A stretch of 13,712 nt of DNA from Thermococcales archaeon 44_46 (GTDB taxonomy: Archaea > Methanobacteriota_B > Thermococci > Thermococcales > Thermococcaceae). This document shows positions 1 through 7,803 of the stretch, piece after piece (position 1 is the stretch's first letter; every line of letters begins with the position of its first letter). Location of the stretch: NCBI GenBank assembly GCA_001507935.1, contig LGET01000023.1, positions 1 through 13,712 of the forward strand. Direction: 5' to 3'. The notes beneath the pieces were generated by a model. That model ran no database searches, had not been told where the DNA came from, and saw only the letters and a program-made list of their open reading frames with translations. A program made the position numbers and the translations under genes.

Positions 1-312
1 TTTGCCTACCTTCATGGCTCTTTCATTGAGGATCGCCCGTTTAGGGACATTGATGTTGCCATTTATGTTGATGGAAATCATGATTTAACTTATGAGCTCG
101 AGCTGGAGGAAGAACTAACGCGGCTTGTGGGCTTTCCTGTTGATGTTAGAACTCTAAATAATGCTCCGGTGACTTTTAGGTTTAAAGTTCTCGAAGGAGA
201 GCTTCTTTTCAGCAAAGATGAAAAGGCTAGGTGCGAGTTTGAGGAATGGACTTTAAGGGAGTATCACGACTATGATTATTATTTGAAAATTTACAGGAGG
301 GAAATCTCATGA
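1..312 (+). CDS. MNT-type nucleotidyltransferase domain protein, C-terminal part (5' end outside window)
   Basis: The frame is open from base 1 to a TGA at 310-312, giving 103 residues with the true start upstream of the window. The visible fragment begins with the hallmark of the pol-beta superfamily minimal nucleotidyltransferases: HGS, then eight residues, then RDIDVAIY. Asp16 and Asp18 of the fragment are the metal-binding DxD pair, and Asp48 in PVDVRTL is a good candidate for the third catalytic aspartate. Proteins of this family (MntA-like) often pair with a HEPN protein; in studied HepT/MntA pairs the MNT protein adds AMP to the HEPN toxin. A HEPN partner would have to lie upstream, because the gene after this one is a sugar nucleotidyltransferase. 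The TGA overlaps the next ATG (ATGA), so translation is probably coupled. Family assignment is fairly sure; a toxin-antitoxin role is inference. Confidence 0.8.
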   Translation, partial: FAYLHGSFIEDRPFRDIDVAIYVDGNHDLTYELELEEELTRLVGFPVDVRTLNNAPVTFRFKVLEGELLFSKDEKARCEFEEWTLREYHDYDYYLKIYRREIS

Positions 313-1304
313 AAGTCTTAATCATGGCCGGCGGTTATGCGACAAGGTTGTGGCCCATAACAAAGGGAAAGCCCAAACCCCTTTTGCCAGTCGGGAATAA
401 ATACATCATCGACTACATCCTCGAGAAGACCAAAGAACTTGGTTTAGAGGTTTACGTGTCAACAAACAAGTTCTTTGAGAGGCACTTCAAGAAGTGGGCG
501 GAAGAAAACAACGTCGAGCTCATCGTCGAGGAAACACTTAGTGAAGAGGAAAAGCTAGGGACCATTGGGGCAATTAGATACGCTATCTCTAAGCTTGGAC
601 TCGATGATTATTTAATAGTTGCGGGTGATAACCTGTTCTCATTCTCCCTGGATGAGTTTTTGAAGCGCTATAATGGAAAGCCGCTCATAGCCGTTTACGA
701 CGTTGGTGACTTCGAGCTTGCAAAAAGGTACGGAGTTGTTGTTCTTGAAGGAGATAGGGTGGTTGATTTCCAAGAGAAGCCTCTGCAGCCAAAGTCAACC
801 TTGATAAGTACCGGCGTCTACGCCCTCCCGAAGGAGATCATTGGGATGGTTGATGAATACCTTAAAGATGGCAACAGAGATTCTCCGGGTTATTTCATAG
901 AGTGGCTGCTTAGGAAAGGGGTTGAGGTCTACGCTTACAAGTTCGATGACTACTGGTATGACATAGGCTCCGCGGACAGCTATCTTGAGGCAATGAAGAC
1001 GCTTTTGAAGGAGAGCCAGATTGAGGAGATTCAAATAAGCCCCTATTCAAAGATCATTCCTCCGGTGGTCATAAAGAGGGGTGCAAAGATTTTGGGCAGG
1101 TCGATAGTTGGGCCCTACGCTTACATAGGGGAGAACTGCATCATAGAGAACTCCGACGTGAGCGATTCAATAATCTTTAACGACACGATTATAAGGAGCT
1201 CCACGATATGGCGTTCCATAATCGATGAGAAGTGCGAGATAAGAAACCTCGAGCTCAAGAAAAGTTTGGTTGGTGGACATGCAAAAATACAGAGAGGGGA
1301 TTAG
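309..1304 (+). CDS. Sugar-1-phosphate nucleotidyltransferase with C-terminal left-handed beta-helix
   Basis: This 331-residue cytoplasmic enzyme should join a sugar-1-phosphate to an NTP, giving an NDP-sugar plus pyrophosphate. The N-terminal Rossmann-like domain carries the nucleotide-binding signature GGYATRLWPIT (8-18) and PKPLLPV (22-28). It also has LGTIGA (83-88), the metal-binding GDN (106-108), FQEKP (154-158), STGVY (167-171) and YDIGS (217-221). Residues from about 245 onward are Ile/Val-rich with repeating GA-I-G steps, typical of the left-handed beta-helix found on many archaeal homologues. The start is well supported: ATG at 309 with GGAGGG at 296-301. Base and sugar specificity cannot be read from the motifs; mannose-1-P guanylyltransferase, glucose-1-P thymidylyltransferase or another pyrophosphorylase are all possible. 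It lies ahead of the flippase in the glycan operon. The G+C of sampled lines is near 45%, higher than in the later glycosyltransferases. Confidence 0.9.
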   Translation: MKVLIMAGGYATRLWPITKGKPKPLLPVGNKYIIDYILEKTKELGLEVYVSTNKFFERHFKKWAEENNVELIVEETLSEEEKLGTIGAIRYAISKLGLDDYLIVAGDNLFSFSLDEFLKRYNGKPLIAVYDVGDFELAKRYGVVVLEGDRVVDFQEKPLQPKSTLISTGVYALPKEIIGMVDEYLKDGNRDSPGYFIEWLLRKGVEVYAYKFDDYWYDIGSADSYLEAMKTLLKESQIEEIQISPYSKIIPPVVIKRGAKILGRSIVGPYAYIGENCIIENSDVSDSIIFNDTIIRSSTIWRSIIDEKCEIRNLELKKSLVGGHAKIQRGD

Positions 1305-1338
1305 GTTTTTAATTTCTCTCTTCTATTGAGAAGTTGTC

Positions 1339-2589
1339 ATGACTGAGAGTTTAAAATTGAAGTTGCTTAAAAACGCGGGCTGGCTCTTTAGTGCTGAAGT
1401 TATTTCGAAGCTCCTAGCTTATGGTGTGATAGTTATTTTGAGCAGAACTCTCGGCCCAGAAGGGCTTGGTCAGTACTCGTTCATATTTTACTATGTGGGA
1501 CTTTTGGGGATTTTTTCGGACTTGGGAGTCAGCTACTATCTTATGCGGGAGGTTGCGAGGGATAGAAGCAAGGCTGATAAGCTTCTTCCAGATGTGTTGG
1601 GGCTTAAGATTGTGCTTGCGTTGGTTAATTTTGTTGTTATAGTTGTTTTAACTCTCTTCCTCCCAAAACCAAGGTGGATTAAAGCCCTTATACTACTGGT
1701 CGGGGCTGAGGCTGTGCTTACTTGGGTCTCCTATGTGTTTGTAAACCTTATGTATGCTCATGAAGTGACAAAGTATGAGGCCATAGCAAGAACAGTCGAG
1801 AGGCTTTGGGCGTTTTTTGTTGGAGGGGCCGTTCTTTACTTGTACAGATCTCTCTCACCTTTTATACTTGCACTTCTCATTGGCTACATAATTAGAGAGC
1901 TCTTAAGGATGAAATGGGGAGTTAGATATGTCAAAAACATCAACATTTGGTTTAATCCCCAGATATGGCTCTCTATCTTGAAAAAATCGTACCCTTTCTG
2001 GCTAATTGGGCTTTTCACGCTTATCTATTACCGTACGGACATGGTGATGCTGAGCTTAATGAGGGGAGATTACGAGACCGGAATCTATAGAGCGGCATAT
2101 ACCTTGATTGAAGTTTCCCTATTTGTCCCAAGTATTGTTGTCTCAACAACGATGCCCTCAATAGCGAGGCTGTGGGAGCAAGATATGAAAACGCTGAGTG
2201 CTCTCTTTAAGAGGAGCCTTCAAATGCTGACGGTGGTGGGTGTTTTTGGCTTATCAGGGTATTTTGTCTTTGCTCGCTTGGGTATCATTATTGTGTTTGG
2301 TGAGGATTTCCTAGCGAGTGTTCCAGTGCTTAGAATTCTCTCTTTTGCTATACCTTTTATGTTTTTGAATTCTCTTTTTGGGAGTTTTTTAAATGCAACT
2401 GGAAAAGAGTTGATTTTTACCAAAATAACAGGGGTAACGGCTTTATTAAACGTTCTGCTCAATTATATCCTTATTTTGAATTATGGAGCAGAAGGCGCAG
2501 CGATAGCAACATTATGCACACAAGGACTCGCACTTATTCTCTCAGCTCTGTCTGTAAAAAATACTTTTAAACAAACAACGTTCAAATAA
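1339..2589 (+). CDS. Polytopic membrane flippase, polysaccharide transporter family (Wzx/RfbX-like)
   Basis: This 416-residue protein is almost entirely hydrophobic, with roughly 12 predicted transmembrane segments and short loops. It matches the length and layout of the MOP-superfamily polysaccharide exporters that flip lipid-linked glycans across the cytoplasmic membrane. The N-terminus reads KNAGWLFSAEVISKLLAYG followed by LSRTLGPEGLGQYSF; this pattern of an amphipathic start, first helix and LGPEGLGxYSF loop is characteristic of the family. Later loops include YYRTDMVMLS and RAAYTLIE, which also fit. The 34-nt spacer before it is pyrimidine-rich, and only a weak SD (GAGA) precedes the ATG at 1339, so translation may be weaker than for its neighbours or rely on upstream reading. 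It is the only transporter in the window, so it is the likely exporter for the glycan built by the surrounding transferases. Confidence 0.9.
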   Translation: MTESLKLKLLKNAGWLFSAEVISKLLAYGVIVILSRTLGPEGLGQYSFIFYYVGLLGIFSDLGVSYYLMREVARDRSKADKLLPDVLGLKIVLALVNFVVIVVLTLFLPKPRWIKALILLVGAEAVLTWVSYVFVNLMYAHEVTKYEAIARTVERLWAFFVGGAVLYLYRSLSPFILALLIGYIIRELLRMKWGVRYVKNINIWFNPQIWLSILKKSYPFWLIGLFTLIYYRTDMVMLSLMRGDYETGIYRAAYTLIEVSLFVPSIVVSTTMPSIARLWEQDMKTLSALFKRSLQMLTVVGVFGLSGYFVFARLGIIIVFGEDFLASVPVLRILSFAIPFMFLNSLFGSFLNATGKELIFTKITGVTALLNVLLNYILILNYGAEGAAIATLCTQGLALILSALSVKNTFKQTTFK

Positions 2590-2604
2590 ATGGGGTGATT
2601 CAAA

Positions 2605-3888
2605 ATGAGGGTTTCCGTTATTGGTTCTGGTTATGTTGGTCTTGTTACTGGAATGGGCTTTGTCAAGATTGGGAATAAAGTCGTTTTCGTTGACGTGGAT
2701 GAAAGAAAAATCCAAATGATCAACAATGCCAAGCCTCCAATTTACGAGGAGGGCCTCGAAGAATTAATGAAAAAATTCAAGGACAAATACTATGCAACCA
2801 AAAACTACAGAGAAGCAATCCTAAACTCTGATGCCACGTTTATCTGTGTAGGTACTCCATCAAGAGAAGACGGATCAATTGACTTAACTTATATTAAAGA
2901 AGCTTCAAAAGAAATTGGTAAAGCTTTGAAAGAGAAGGAGGATTACCATGTTGTTATAGTTAAAAGCACTGTCCTCCCAGAAACCACCGAAAAAGTCGTA
3001 AAACCAAACATCGAAAAGTACTCAGGAAAAAAAGCCTTTGAAGACTTCGGCCTTGCAATGAACCCAGAGTTTTTAAGAGAAGGAGTAGCATTAAGAGACT
3101 TCCTGAACCCTGATAGGATAGTCATTGGAGTTAAGGATGAGAAAACCAAAGAAGTTTTGGAGAAGCTTTACGAGCCAATTGACGCGCCAAAACTTATTGT
3201 TGACATTAAGACTGCTGAAATGATCAAATACGCCTCAAACGCTTTCCTAGCAACAAAAATCAGCTTTGCCAACGAAATAGGAAACATTTGTAAAAAACTT
3301 GGAATAGATTCTTGGAAAGTTTTTGAAGGAGTTGGCCTGGATCATAGGATAAGCCCCTACTTCTTCAGGACTGGGATTGGCTGGGGTGGCTCATGCTTTC
3401 CAAAAGACGTCAGAGCCTTAATTAGGAAGGCGGAAGAACTGGGAGAGGATCCAATAATTCTCAAGGCTGTCATGGAAGTTAATGAAAGACAACCCCTAAA
3501 GATGATTGAGCTCTTGAAGAAGCACGTTCCAGAGTTAAAAGGAAAAACTGTTGGAGTGCTCGGCTTAGCATTCAAGCCAAACACTGATGATGTAAGAGAA
3601 ACTAGGGCTTACATTATAATTAAGAAACTCTTGGAAGAAGGAGCACACGTTATAGCCTATGATCCAAAGGCCATGGAGAATTTCAAGCGCTTTTATCCGG
3701 ATGTGGGAGAGAAGATAGAGTACGCTGGTTCAGCTGAAGAAGTTCTTGAAAAGTCTGGTGTTATTTTGATAGTTACAGAGTGGGACGAGTTCGAAAAGCT
3801 AGATTATTCTGGAAAAATTGTTATTGATGGAAGGAGAATTTGGGCTGCCGAGAAAACTGCAAGAATTTATGAGGGGGTATGCTGGTGA
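2605..3888 (+). CDS. ugd: UDP-glucose 6-dehydrogenase
   Basis: This 427-residue cytoplasmic enzyme of the UDP-glucose/GDP-mannose dehydrogenase family should oxidise UDP-glucose to UDP-glucuronate with two NAD+. The NAD-binding domain opens with VIGSGYVGLVTG (Gly7, Gly9, Gly12) and has the acidic VDVD at 29-32. The central region holds KSTV (120-123), NPEFLREG (153-160) and EMIKYASNAF with Lys208 and Asn212. The catalytic cysteine is Cys264 in GGSCFPKD (261-268). The UDP-binding C-terminal domain has LAFKPNTDDVRE (321-332). All key residues are present. The start is set by GGTGAT at 2594-2599, five bases before the ATG. UDP-GlcNAc or ManNAc dehydrogenases share these motifs, but GalU directly after it and a UDP-glucuronate decarboxylase after that argue for UDP-glucose. 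The gene 3' end overlaps the galU start. Confidence 0.93.
   Translation: MRVSVIGSGYVGLVTGMGFVKIGNKVVFVDVDERKIQMINNAKPPIYEEGLEELMKKFKDKYYATKNYREAILNSDATFICVGTPSREDGSIDLTYIKEASKEIGKALKEKEDYHVVIVKSTVLPETTEKVVKPNIEKYSGKKAFEDFGLAMNPEFLREGVALRDFLNPDRIVIGVKDEKTKEVLEKLYEPIDAPKLIVDIKTAEMIKYASNAFLATKISFANEIGNICKKLGIDSWKVFEGVGLDHRISPYFFRTGIGWGGSCFPKDVRALIRKAEELGEDPIILKAVMEVNERQPLKMIELLKKHVPELKGKTVGVLGLAFKPNTDDVRETRAYIIIKKLLEEGAHVIAYDPKAMENFKRFYPDVGEKIEYAGSAEEVLEKSGVILIVTEWDEFEKLDYSGKIVIDGRRIWAAEKTARIYEGVCW
3873..3877 (+). promoter_or_regulatory. Shine-Dalgarno box that decides the galU start
   Basis: Five G residues lie inside the last codons of ugd. The spacer is seven bases to the GTG at 3885 but only one base to the ATG at 3879. 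Other genes here have spacers of about 5-8, so the GTG is the better start. Confidence 0.65.
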
Positions 3889-4721
3889 GGGTAAGGAAAG
3901 CAGTCATTCCAGCCGCAGGTCTTGGGACAAGAATGTTACCACTGACTAAAGCACAACCAAAAGAAATGCTTCCAGTAGTAAGAAAGCCAACTATTCAATA
4001 TGTTGTTGAAGAGGCTTATGAGGCTGGGATACGAGAAGTTTTGATAATAACGGGAAAACACAAAAGAGCAATCGAAGATCACTTCGATAGATATGGCCAT
4101 GACGTGAAAAATCCACATCTTGACAAATTGGATGAAATTCTTGATGATATAAATATTTATTATGCTAGACAGAGAGTACAAAGGGGATTAGGAGATGCTA
4201 TCAAATATGCGGAAGCATTTGTTAGCGATGAACCCTTCGCTCTCCTTCTGGGGGATACTATTACAGTTCCCTCATGCACAGCTGAACTCATAAAAGCCTA
4301 TGAAAACATCAATGCGCCTTTAATAGCCGTTGAAGAAGTGCCCTGGGAGAATGTTTCGCTCTATGGAATCGTGAGTAGGGCAGAGGATGGGGAAATATTC
4401 AAGATAAAGCATCTCGTGGAAAAGCCGGATGCAAAAAGTGCTCCCTCGAACCTCGCCATATTGGGGCGGTATATCTTAACTCCCCAAATTTTTGAGTATC
4501 TTGAGATAGTTAAGCCAGATAGAAAAGGAGAAATTCAGTTGACAGATGCGCTCGAGCTCATGATTGAAGATGGAATTGACATTTATGGGTATATGTTTGA
4601 GGGCAGGCGTTATGACATTGGCAACATTTTTGACTGGCTACGGGCAAATATCGAGTTGGGATTAGAGGATGAAGAAATCGGGGAAAAGCTTAGAGAGCTA
4701 ATAAGGGGGCTTGTGAAATGA
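3885..4721 (+). CDS. galU: UTP--glucose-1-phosphate uridylyltransferase (GalU type)
   Basis: This enzyme makes UDP-glucose from UTP and glucose-1-phosphate, the substrate for the dehydrogenase encoded just upstream. It has 278 residues from the preferred GTG at 3885; an in-frame ATG at 3879 would add two. The typical GalU motifs are present: PAAGLGTRMLPLTK followed by QPKEMLPV near the N-terminus, then ARQRVQRGLGDAI, LLLGD, VEKPDAK, GRYIL, GEIQLTDAL and RYDIGN. GEIQLTDAL and the ARQ...GLG(H/D)A segment separate GalU from RmlA-like pyrophosphorylases. The GTG gives a GTGA stop/start overlap with ugd, and the G-rich box at 3873-3877 then sits seven bases upstream. With the ATG, that box would be only one base away. 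Pairing with ugd and a UDP-xylose synthase makes the glucose/UTP specificity likely. Confidence 0.92.
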   Translation: MRVRKAVIPAAGLGTRMLPLTKAQPKEMLPVVRKPTIQYVVEEAYEAGIREVLIITGKHKRAIEDHFDRYGHDVKNPHLDKLDEILDDINIYYARQRVQRGLGDAIKYAEAFVSDEPFALLLGDTITVPSCTAELIKAYENINAPLIAVEEVPWENVSLYGIVSRAEDGEIFKIKHLVEKPDAKSAPSNLAILGRYILTPQIFEYLEIVKPDRKGEIQLTDALELMIEDGIDIYGYMFEGRRYDIGNIFDWLRANIELGLEDEEIGEKLRELIRGLVK

Positions 4722-5722
4722 TTGAGGGGGATGTAAAAACAATTATCGAAAGATTTGAGGGAGATGAAGGATTCTCGGGAAAGGCTGTATTAGTTACTGG
4801 TGGTGCTGGGTTTTTGGGTTCTTGGCTTTGCGATGTTTTAATTGAGCTTGGGGCAAGAGTTTATTGTGTTGATAACTTTGCAAGTGGTCGTTGGGAAAAC
4901 ATCTCTCATCTAGCTAGTGAGGAGAATTTCGTATTTATAGAGCACGATGTTTCGAAACCCTTGGAGATTAAGGAAAAGCTTGATTTTATCTTTCACTTCG
5001 CCTCAAGGGCATCACCCTTTGAGTTTGAGCACTATCCCCTAGAGATAATAGACGCAAACACCCTTGGGACCAGGAACATGCTCGAGTTAGCTAGGAAAAA
5101 CGATGCCCGCTTTATCTTTGCCTCAACGAGCGAAATTTATGGTCAGCCTGATGTTGTTCCAACTCCTGAAACATACTGGGGTTACGTGAACCCAATTGGC
5201 ATTAGGAGTTGCTACGATGAGTCGAAGAGGCTCGGAGAAACCATCACTATGGCGTATCATAGACAATATGGAGTTGACGTTAGAATAGTTAGAATATTCA
5301 ACACTTATGGGCCGAGAATGAGGGCTGATGGAGTTTATGGTAGGGTAGTCCCAAGGTTTATAAGCCAAGCCTTAAATAGGGAGCCAATTACGGTTTTTGG
5401 AGATGGAAGCCAGACGAGAAGCTTCTGCTATGTTACTGACCTTATAACGGGAGTGTTGAAGTTTGCCGTTTTGGAGAATGGTAATGGGGAAGTTGTGAAT
5501 TTAGGGAATCCTAGGGAGGTTAGTATTCTTGAGCTTGCTCATATTATAAAGAAGCTTACTAATTCTGATTCGCCGATAGAATTCCACCCACTGCCACCGG
5601 ATGATCCCCCAAGAAGATGCCCAGATATTAGCAAAGCACAAAAACTGCTAAACTGGAAACCAAAGGTCGAACTCGAAGAAGGGCTCAAAAAGACAATAGA
5701 GTGGTATAAGGGGGAAATTTAG
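4718..5722 (+). CDS. uxs: UDP-glucuronate decarboxylase / UDP-xylose synthase (SDR family)
   Basis: This 334-residue extended short-chain dehydrogenase probably converts UDP-glucuronate to UDP-xylose with a recycled NAD+. A 22-residue lead is followed by the Rossmann motif TGGAGFLG (27-34) and the VDNFASG loop. The active-site strand reads ASTSEIYG (135-142), with a Ser138-Glu139 pair where dTDP-glucose dehydratases have Asp-Glu. In ArnA and UDP-xylose synthases this Ser/Glu pair takes part in decarboxylation. NPIGIRSCYDESKR (158-171) is close to the UXS signature and supplies the Tyr166/Lys170 couple. GSQTRSFCYV (230-239) carries Arg234, matching the conserved arginine of ArnA/UXS. The start is the ATG in an ATGA overlap with galU, with GGGGG at 4705-4709. 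A UDP-glucuronate 4-epimerase is the main alternative, but the TSE and NPIG...CYDE motifs favour the decarboxylase. Confidence 0.87.
   Translation: MIEGDVKTIIERFEGDEGFSGKAVLVTGGAGFLGSWLCDVLIELGARVYCVDNFASGRWENISHLASEENFVFIEHDVSKPLEIKEKLDFIFHFASRASPFEFEHYPLEIIDANTLGTRNMLELARKNDARFIFASTSEIYGQPDVVPTPETYWGYVNPIGIRSCYDESKRLGETITMAYHRQYGVDVRIVRIFNTYGPRMRADGVYGRVVPRFISQALNREPITVFGDGSQTRSFCYVTDLITGVLKFAVLENGNGEVVNLGNPREVSILELAHIIKKLTNSDSPIEFHPLPPDDPPRRCPDISKAQKLLNWKPKVELEEGLKKTIEWYKGEI
5710..5714 (+). promoter_or_regulatory. Shine-Dalgarno box supporting a TTG start at 5723
   Basis: A run of five G lies in the final codons of the UDP-xylose synthase gene, eight bases before the TTG that directly follows the TAG at 5720-5722. 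No ATG or GTG is suitably placed, so the TTG is the likely initiation codon. Confidence 0.6.
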
Positions 5723-6874
5723 TTGTCTGAAGTTATTTATACAATAGGAACGGTTCTTTTCGGAGGAGGGATAGGGGATACCGCATACTATGAAGTGGAA
5801 GGATTGTATCGAAATGGAGCCTTAAGGTATGCAATAGCTTATGATTATAAGCAGAATAAGGTTCCAAGCTCGAAAATCAAAAAACTAAAATACTTAAAGT
5901 ATCTAGACATGCCTCTTGGTTTTACAAGAGCAAGAATATTTCCAGTATTGCCTCAGTATGAGGTTATGAATAATTTGTTTGACAGTATTGCATCCCGCTA
6001 TGTAGATGGGGCTGAAGTGTTTTACGGATGGATGAATATGAGTCTAAATCAAATTAAAAGAGCTAAAAAGTTAGGGATTAAGACAATTGTGGAGTGTGCT
6101 TCTTCCTATCCTCTCTATCAGCTAAAGATATTGGAGGAGGAGTATCGAAAATGGAACATTCCCTTTAAGATTAGAAGCCAAAAAATTTATCTGAAAGCCC
6201 TAAAAGAAATCAAAGAGGCGGATTTTATAAAAATCCCTTCGGATTTTGTTCAAGAGACTTTCATAAAGAACGGGATCCCAGAAGAGAAGCTTATTAAGAT
6301 ACCTTTTGGTGTGGATTTAGAAAAGTTTCAACCTAAAGATAATTATAACAATGAGATTTTTAGAGCAGTATTCGTTGGCACTGTTAGCATAAGAAAAGGT
6401 GTTCCTTATCTTTTAAAAGCTTGGAGTGAGCTTAATTTAAAAGATGCTCAACTATATGTAGTTGGAGCGATTTCTCCAGATGTTAAAATGATTATTGCGA
6501 AGTACAGCAAACTCAAAAGTATTATATTTACTGGTAGGGTTAAGGATATTGTCCCCATACTTAGAGAGTCTGATGTGTTTGTATTCCCATCTATCGAGGA
6601 AGGATCTGCATTAGTGACTTACGAAGCTATGGCTTCTGGGTTGCCAAGCGTAGTTACATATAATAGTGGTTCAATAGTACGAGATGAAAAGGATGGATTT
6701 GTGATACCGATTAGAGATGTCAAAAGCCTAAAAGACAGAATTCAATATTTCTATGATAACCCGTCTGAGGTCAAGAGAATGGGAAAAAACGCCAGAAAAC
6801 ATGTGGAAGAGTATACTTGGTACAATTATGGGGAGAATTTATATAATGAACTTAAAAGGTTTGGCCTGCTCTAA
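5723..6874 (+). CDS. Glycosyltransferase family 4, TTG start
   Basis: This 383-residue GT-B retaining glycosyltransferase should add one sugar from a nucleotide donor to the growing lipid-linked glycan at the inner membrane face. The N-terminal acceptor domain starts with a glycine-rich turn, GGGIGDTAYYEVEGL (14-28). The linker has the usual PFGVD (194-198), and the C-terminal donor domain has FVGTVSIRKGVPYLLKA (217-233). The EX7E donor-site motif is intact: Glu293 and Glu301 in EGSALVTYEAMASGLP. The gene begins with TTG exactly after the upstream stop codon, so it is tightly coupled to uxs. Donor and linkage cannot be read from sequence; proximity makes UDP-xylose or UDP-glucuronate possible donors, but that is only a guess. 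The DNA is more AT-rich than the first gene of the operon. Confidence 0.87.
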   Translation: MSEVIYTIGTVLFGGGIGDTAYYEVEGLYRNGALRYAIAYDYKQNKVPSSKIKKLKYLKYLDMPLGFTRARIFPVLPQYEVMNNLFDSIASRYVDGAEVFYGWMNMSLNQIKRAKKLGIKTIVECASSYPLYQLKILEEEYRKWNIPFKIRSQKIYLKALKEIKEADFIKIPSDFVQETFIKNGIPEEKLIKIPFGVDLEKFQPKDNYNNEIFRAVFVGTVSIRKGVPYLLKAWSELNLKDAQLYVVGAISPDVKMIIAKYSKLKSIIFTGRVKDIVPILRESDVFVFPSIEEGSALVTYEAMASGLPSVVTYNSGSIVRDEKDGFVIPIRDVKSLKDRIQYFYDNPSEVKRMGKNARKHVEEYTWYNYGENLYNELKRFGLL

Positions 6875-6897
6875 ATAATCTATTACGGGGGGTTTAG

Positions 6898-7803
6898 ATG
6901 AAGACGTATGTTTCAATTGCAGTTCCAACTTATAACCGCAAGAAAAAGTTACAGCAATGTTTAAAGGCTCTTGTAAATCAAAATTACCCCAAGGAAAGAT
7001 ATGAGATAATTGTAGTAGATGACGGTTCAACAGACGGAACTTACGAGTTTCTTCAAGAGAAAAGAAAAGAAATCCAAAACCTAAGAGTATTAAGGCAACA
7101 AAATAAAGGACCTGCTGCGGCTAGAAACCTTGGGATTAAAAATGCCCGAGGAGAAATAATATTCTTTGTTGATGATGATGTAATTGTTCCTAATAATTGG
7201 ATTAGAGAGTTCTTGAATGTTTTTAGCAAATATCCTGAAGTTGTGGCGGTAAGTGGTTATGTAGAAGCCCCTGAAGAAATTCTCAAAAAGAATATCTTCG
7301 CAAGGTATGAGGCTTATATGTCCAGGCTTGCTTACAATATGCCAAGAACCATTTATATTGGAAGTTTTGAAACTTTTGGAGGAGCAACTTGTAACGTTGC
7401 ATATAAAAGGGAAGTTCTTGAGGAGGTGGGTGGATTTGATGAAACATTTCCAGTAGCTGCTGGGGAAGATGCCGATTTAAAACTCAGAATAGCTCTAAAA
7501 GGTTACAAATTTGCATTTATTCCACTAAAGGCTATTCACATCCAAGACTACACTCTTAAAGGATTTTGGAAGCAGCAAGTTAATAGGGGAATAGGAAATT
7601 ACTATTTTAGAAAAAAGTGGCAGTCATTTTTTAACAAAGACGAACTGAAAAATATTAGAGCGGCGCCTAACTACAACATCCCCCTCATGATATTAAAAGA
7701 TGGGAAACTATTAATGCTTGCTTTGTTTTTAATTGCAGTAATTGCAAACAGATATGGGCAAATAAAGGCAAGGAAGATTCTTAAAATGGAGGAAGAGAAA
7801 TGA
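6898..7803 (+). CDS. Glycosyltransferase family 2 (GT-A fold), C-terminal membrane anchor
   Basis: This 301-residue protein is a GT-A inverting-type glycosyltransferase. It opens with VSIAVPTYNRKKKL (5-18), then has the nucleotide-binding VVDDGSTDGT (39-48), GPAAARNLG (71-79) and the metal-binding FVDDD (90-94). GEDADLKLR (189-197) holds the ED pair expected to contain the catalytic base, and His214 in the AIHIQD segment is typical of the family. One hydrophobic stretch at about 270-284 near the C-terminus could anchor the enzyme to the membrane. The start is clear: ATG preceded by GGGGGG at 6887-6892. This is the only GT2 in the window, so it may make a different linkage from the surrounding GT4 enzymes. 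Donor and acceptor are unknown. Its stop overlaps the next start as ATGA. Confidence 0.88.
   Translation: MKTYVSIAVPTYNRKKKLQQCLKALVNQNYPKERYEIIVVDDGSTDGTYEFLQEKRKEIQNLRVLRQQNKGPAAARNLGIKNARGEIIFFVDDDVIVPNNWIREFLNVFSKYPEVVAVSGYVEAPEEILKKNIFARYEAYMSRLAYNMPRTIYIGSFETFGGATCNVAYKREVLEEVGGFDETFPVAAGEDADLKLRIALKGYKFAFIPLKAIHIQDYTLKGFWKQQVNRGIGNYYFRKKWQSFFNKDELKNIRAAPNYNIPLMILKDGKLLMLALFLIAVIANRYGQIKARKILKMEEEK

Noticed and set aside
1305..1338. T-rich spacer (TTTTT then TTTCTCTCTT) as a terminator between the sugar nucleotidyltransferase and the flippase
   Set aside because: A short T-run can end archaeal transcription, but there is no stronger signal or clear promoter after it, and the flippase fits the operon. 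Too weak to annotate.
2605..3888. Reading the dehydrogenase as UDP-GlcNAc or UDP-ManNAc dehydrogenase (WbpA/WecC) supplying the WbpD-like enzyme
   Set aside because: Possible from shared motifs, but its overlap with galU and the following UDP-xylose synthase makes UDP-glucose the better substrate.
4718..5722. Reading the SDR protein as dTDP-glucose 4,6-dehydratase
   Set aside because: The active-site strand has Ser-Glu (TSE) rather than the Asp-Glu of dehydratases, and the NPIG...CYDE and GSQTR motifs match UDP-xylose synthases.
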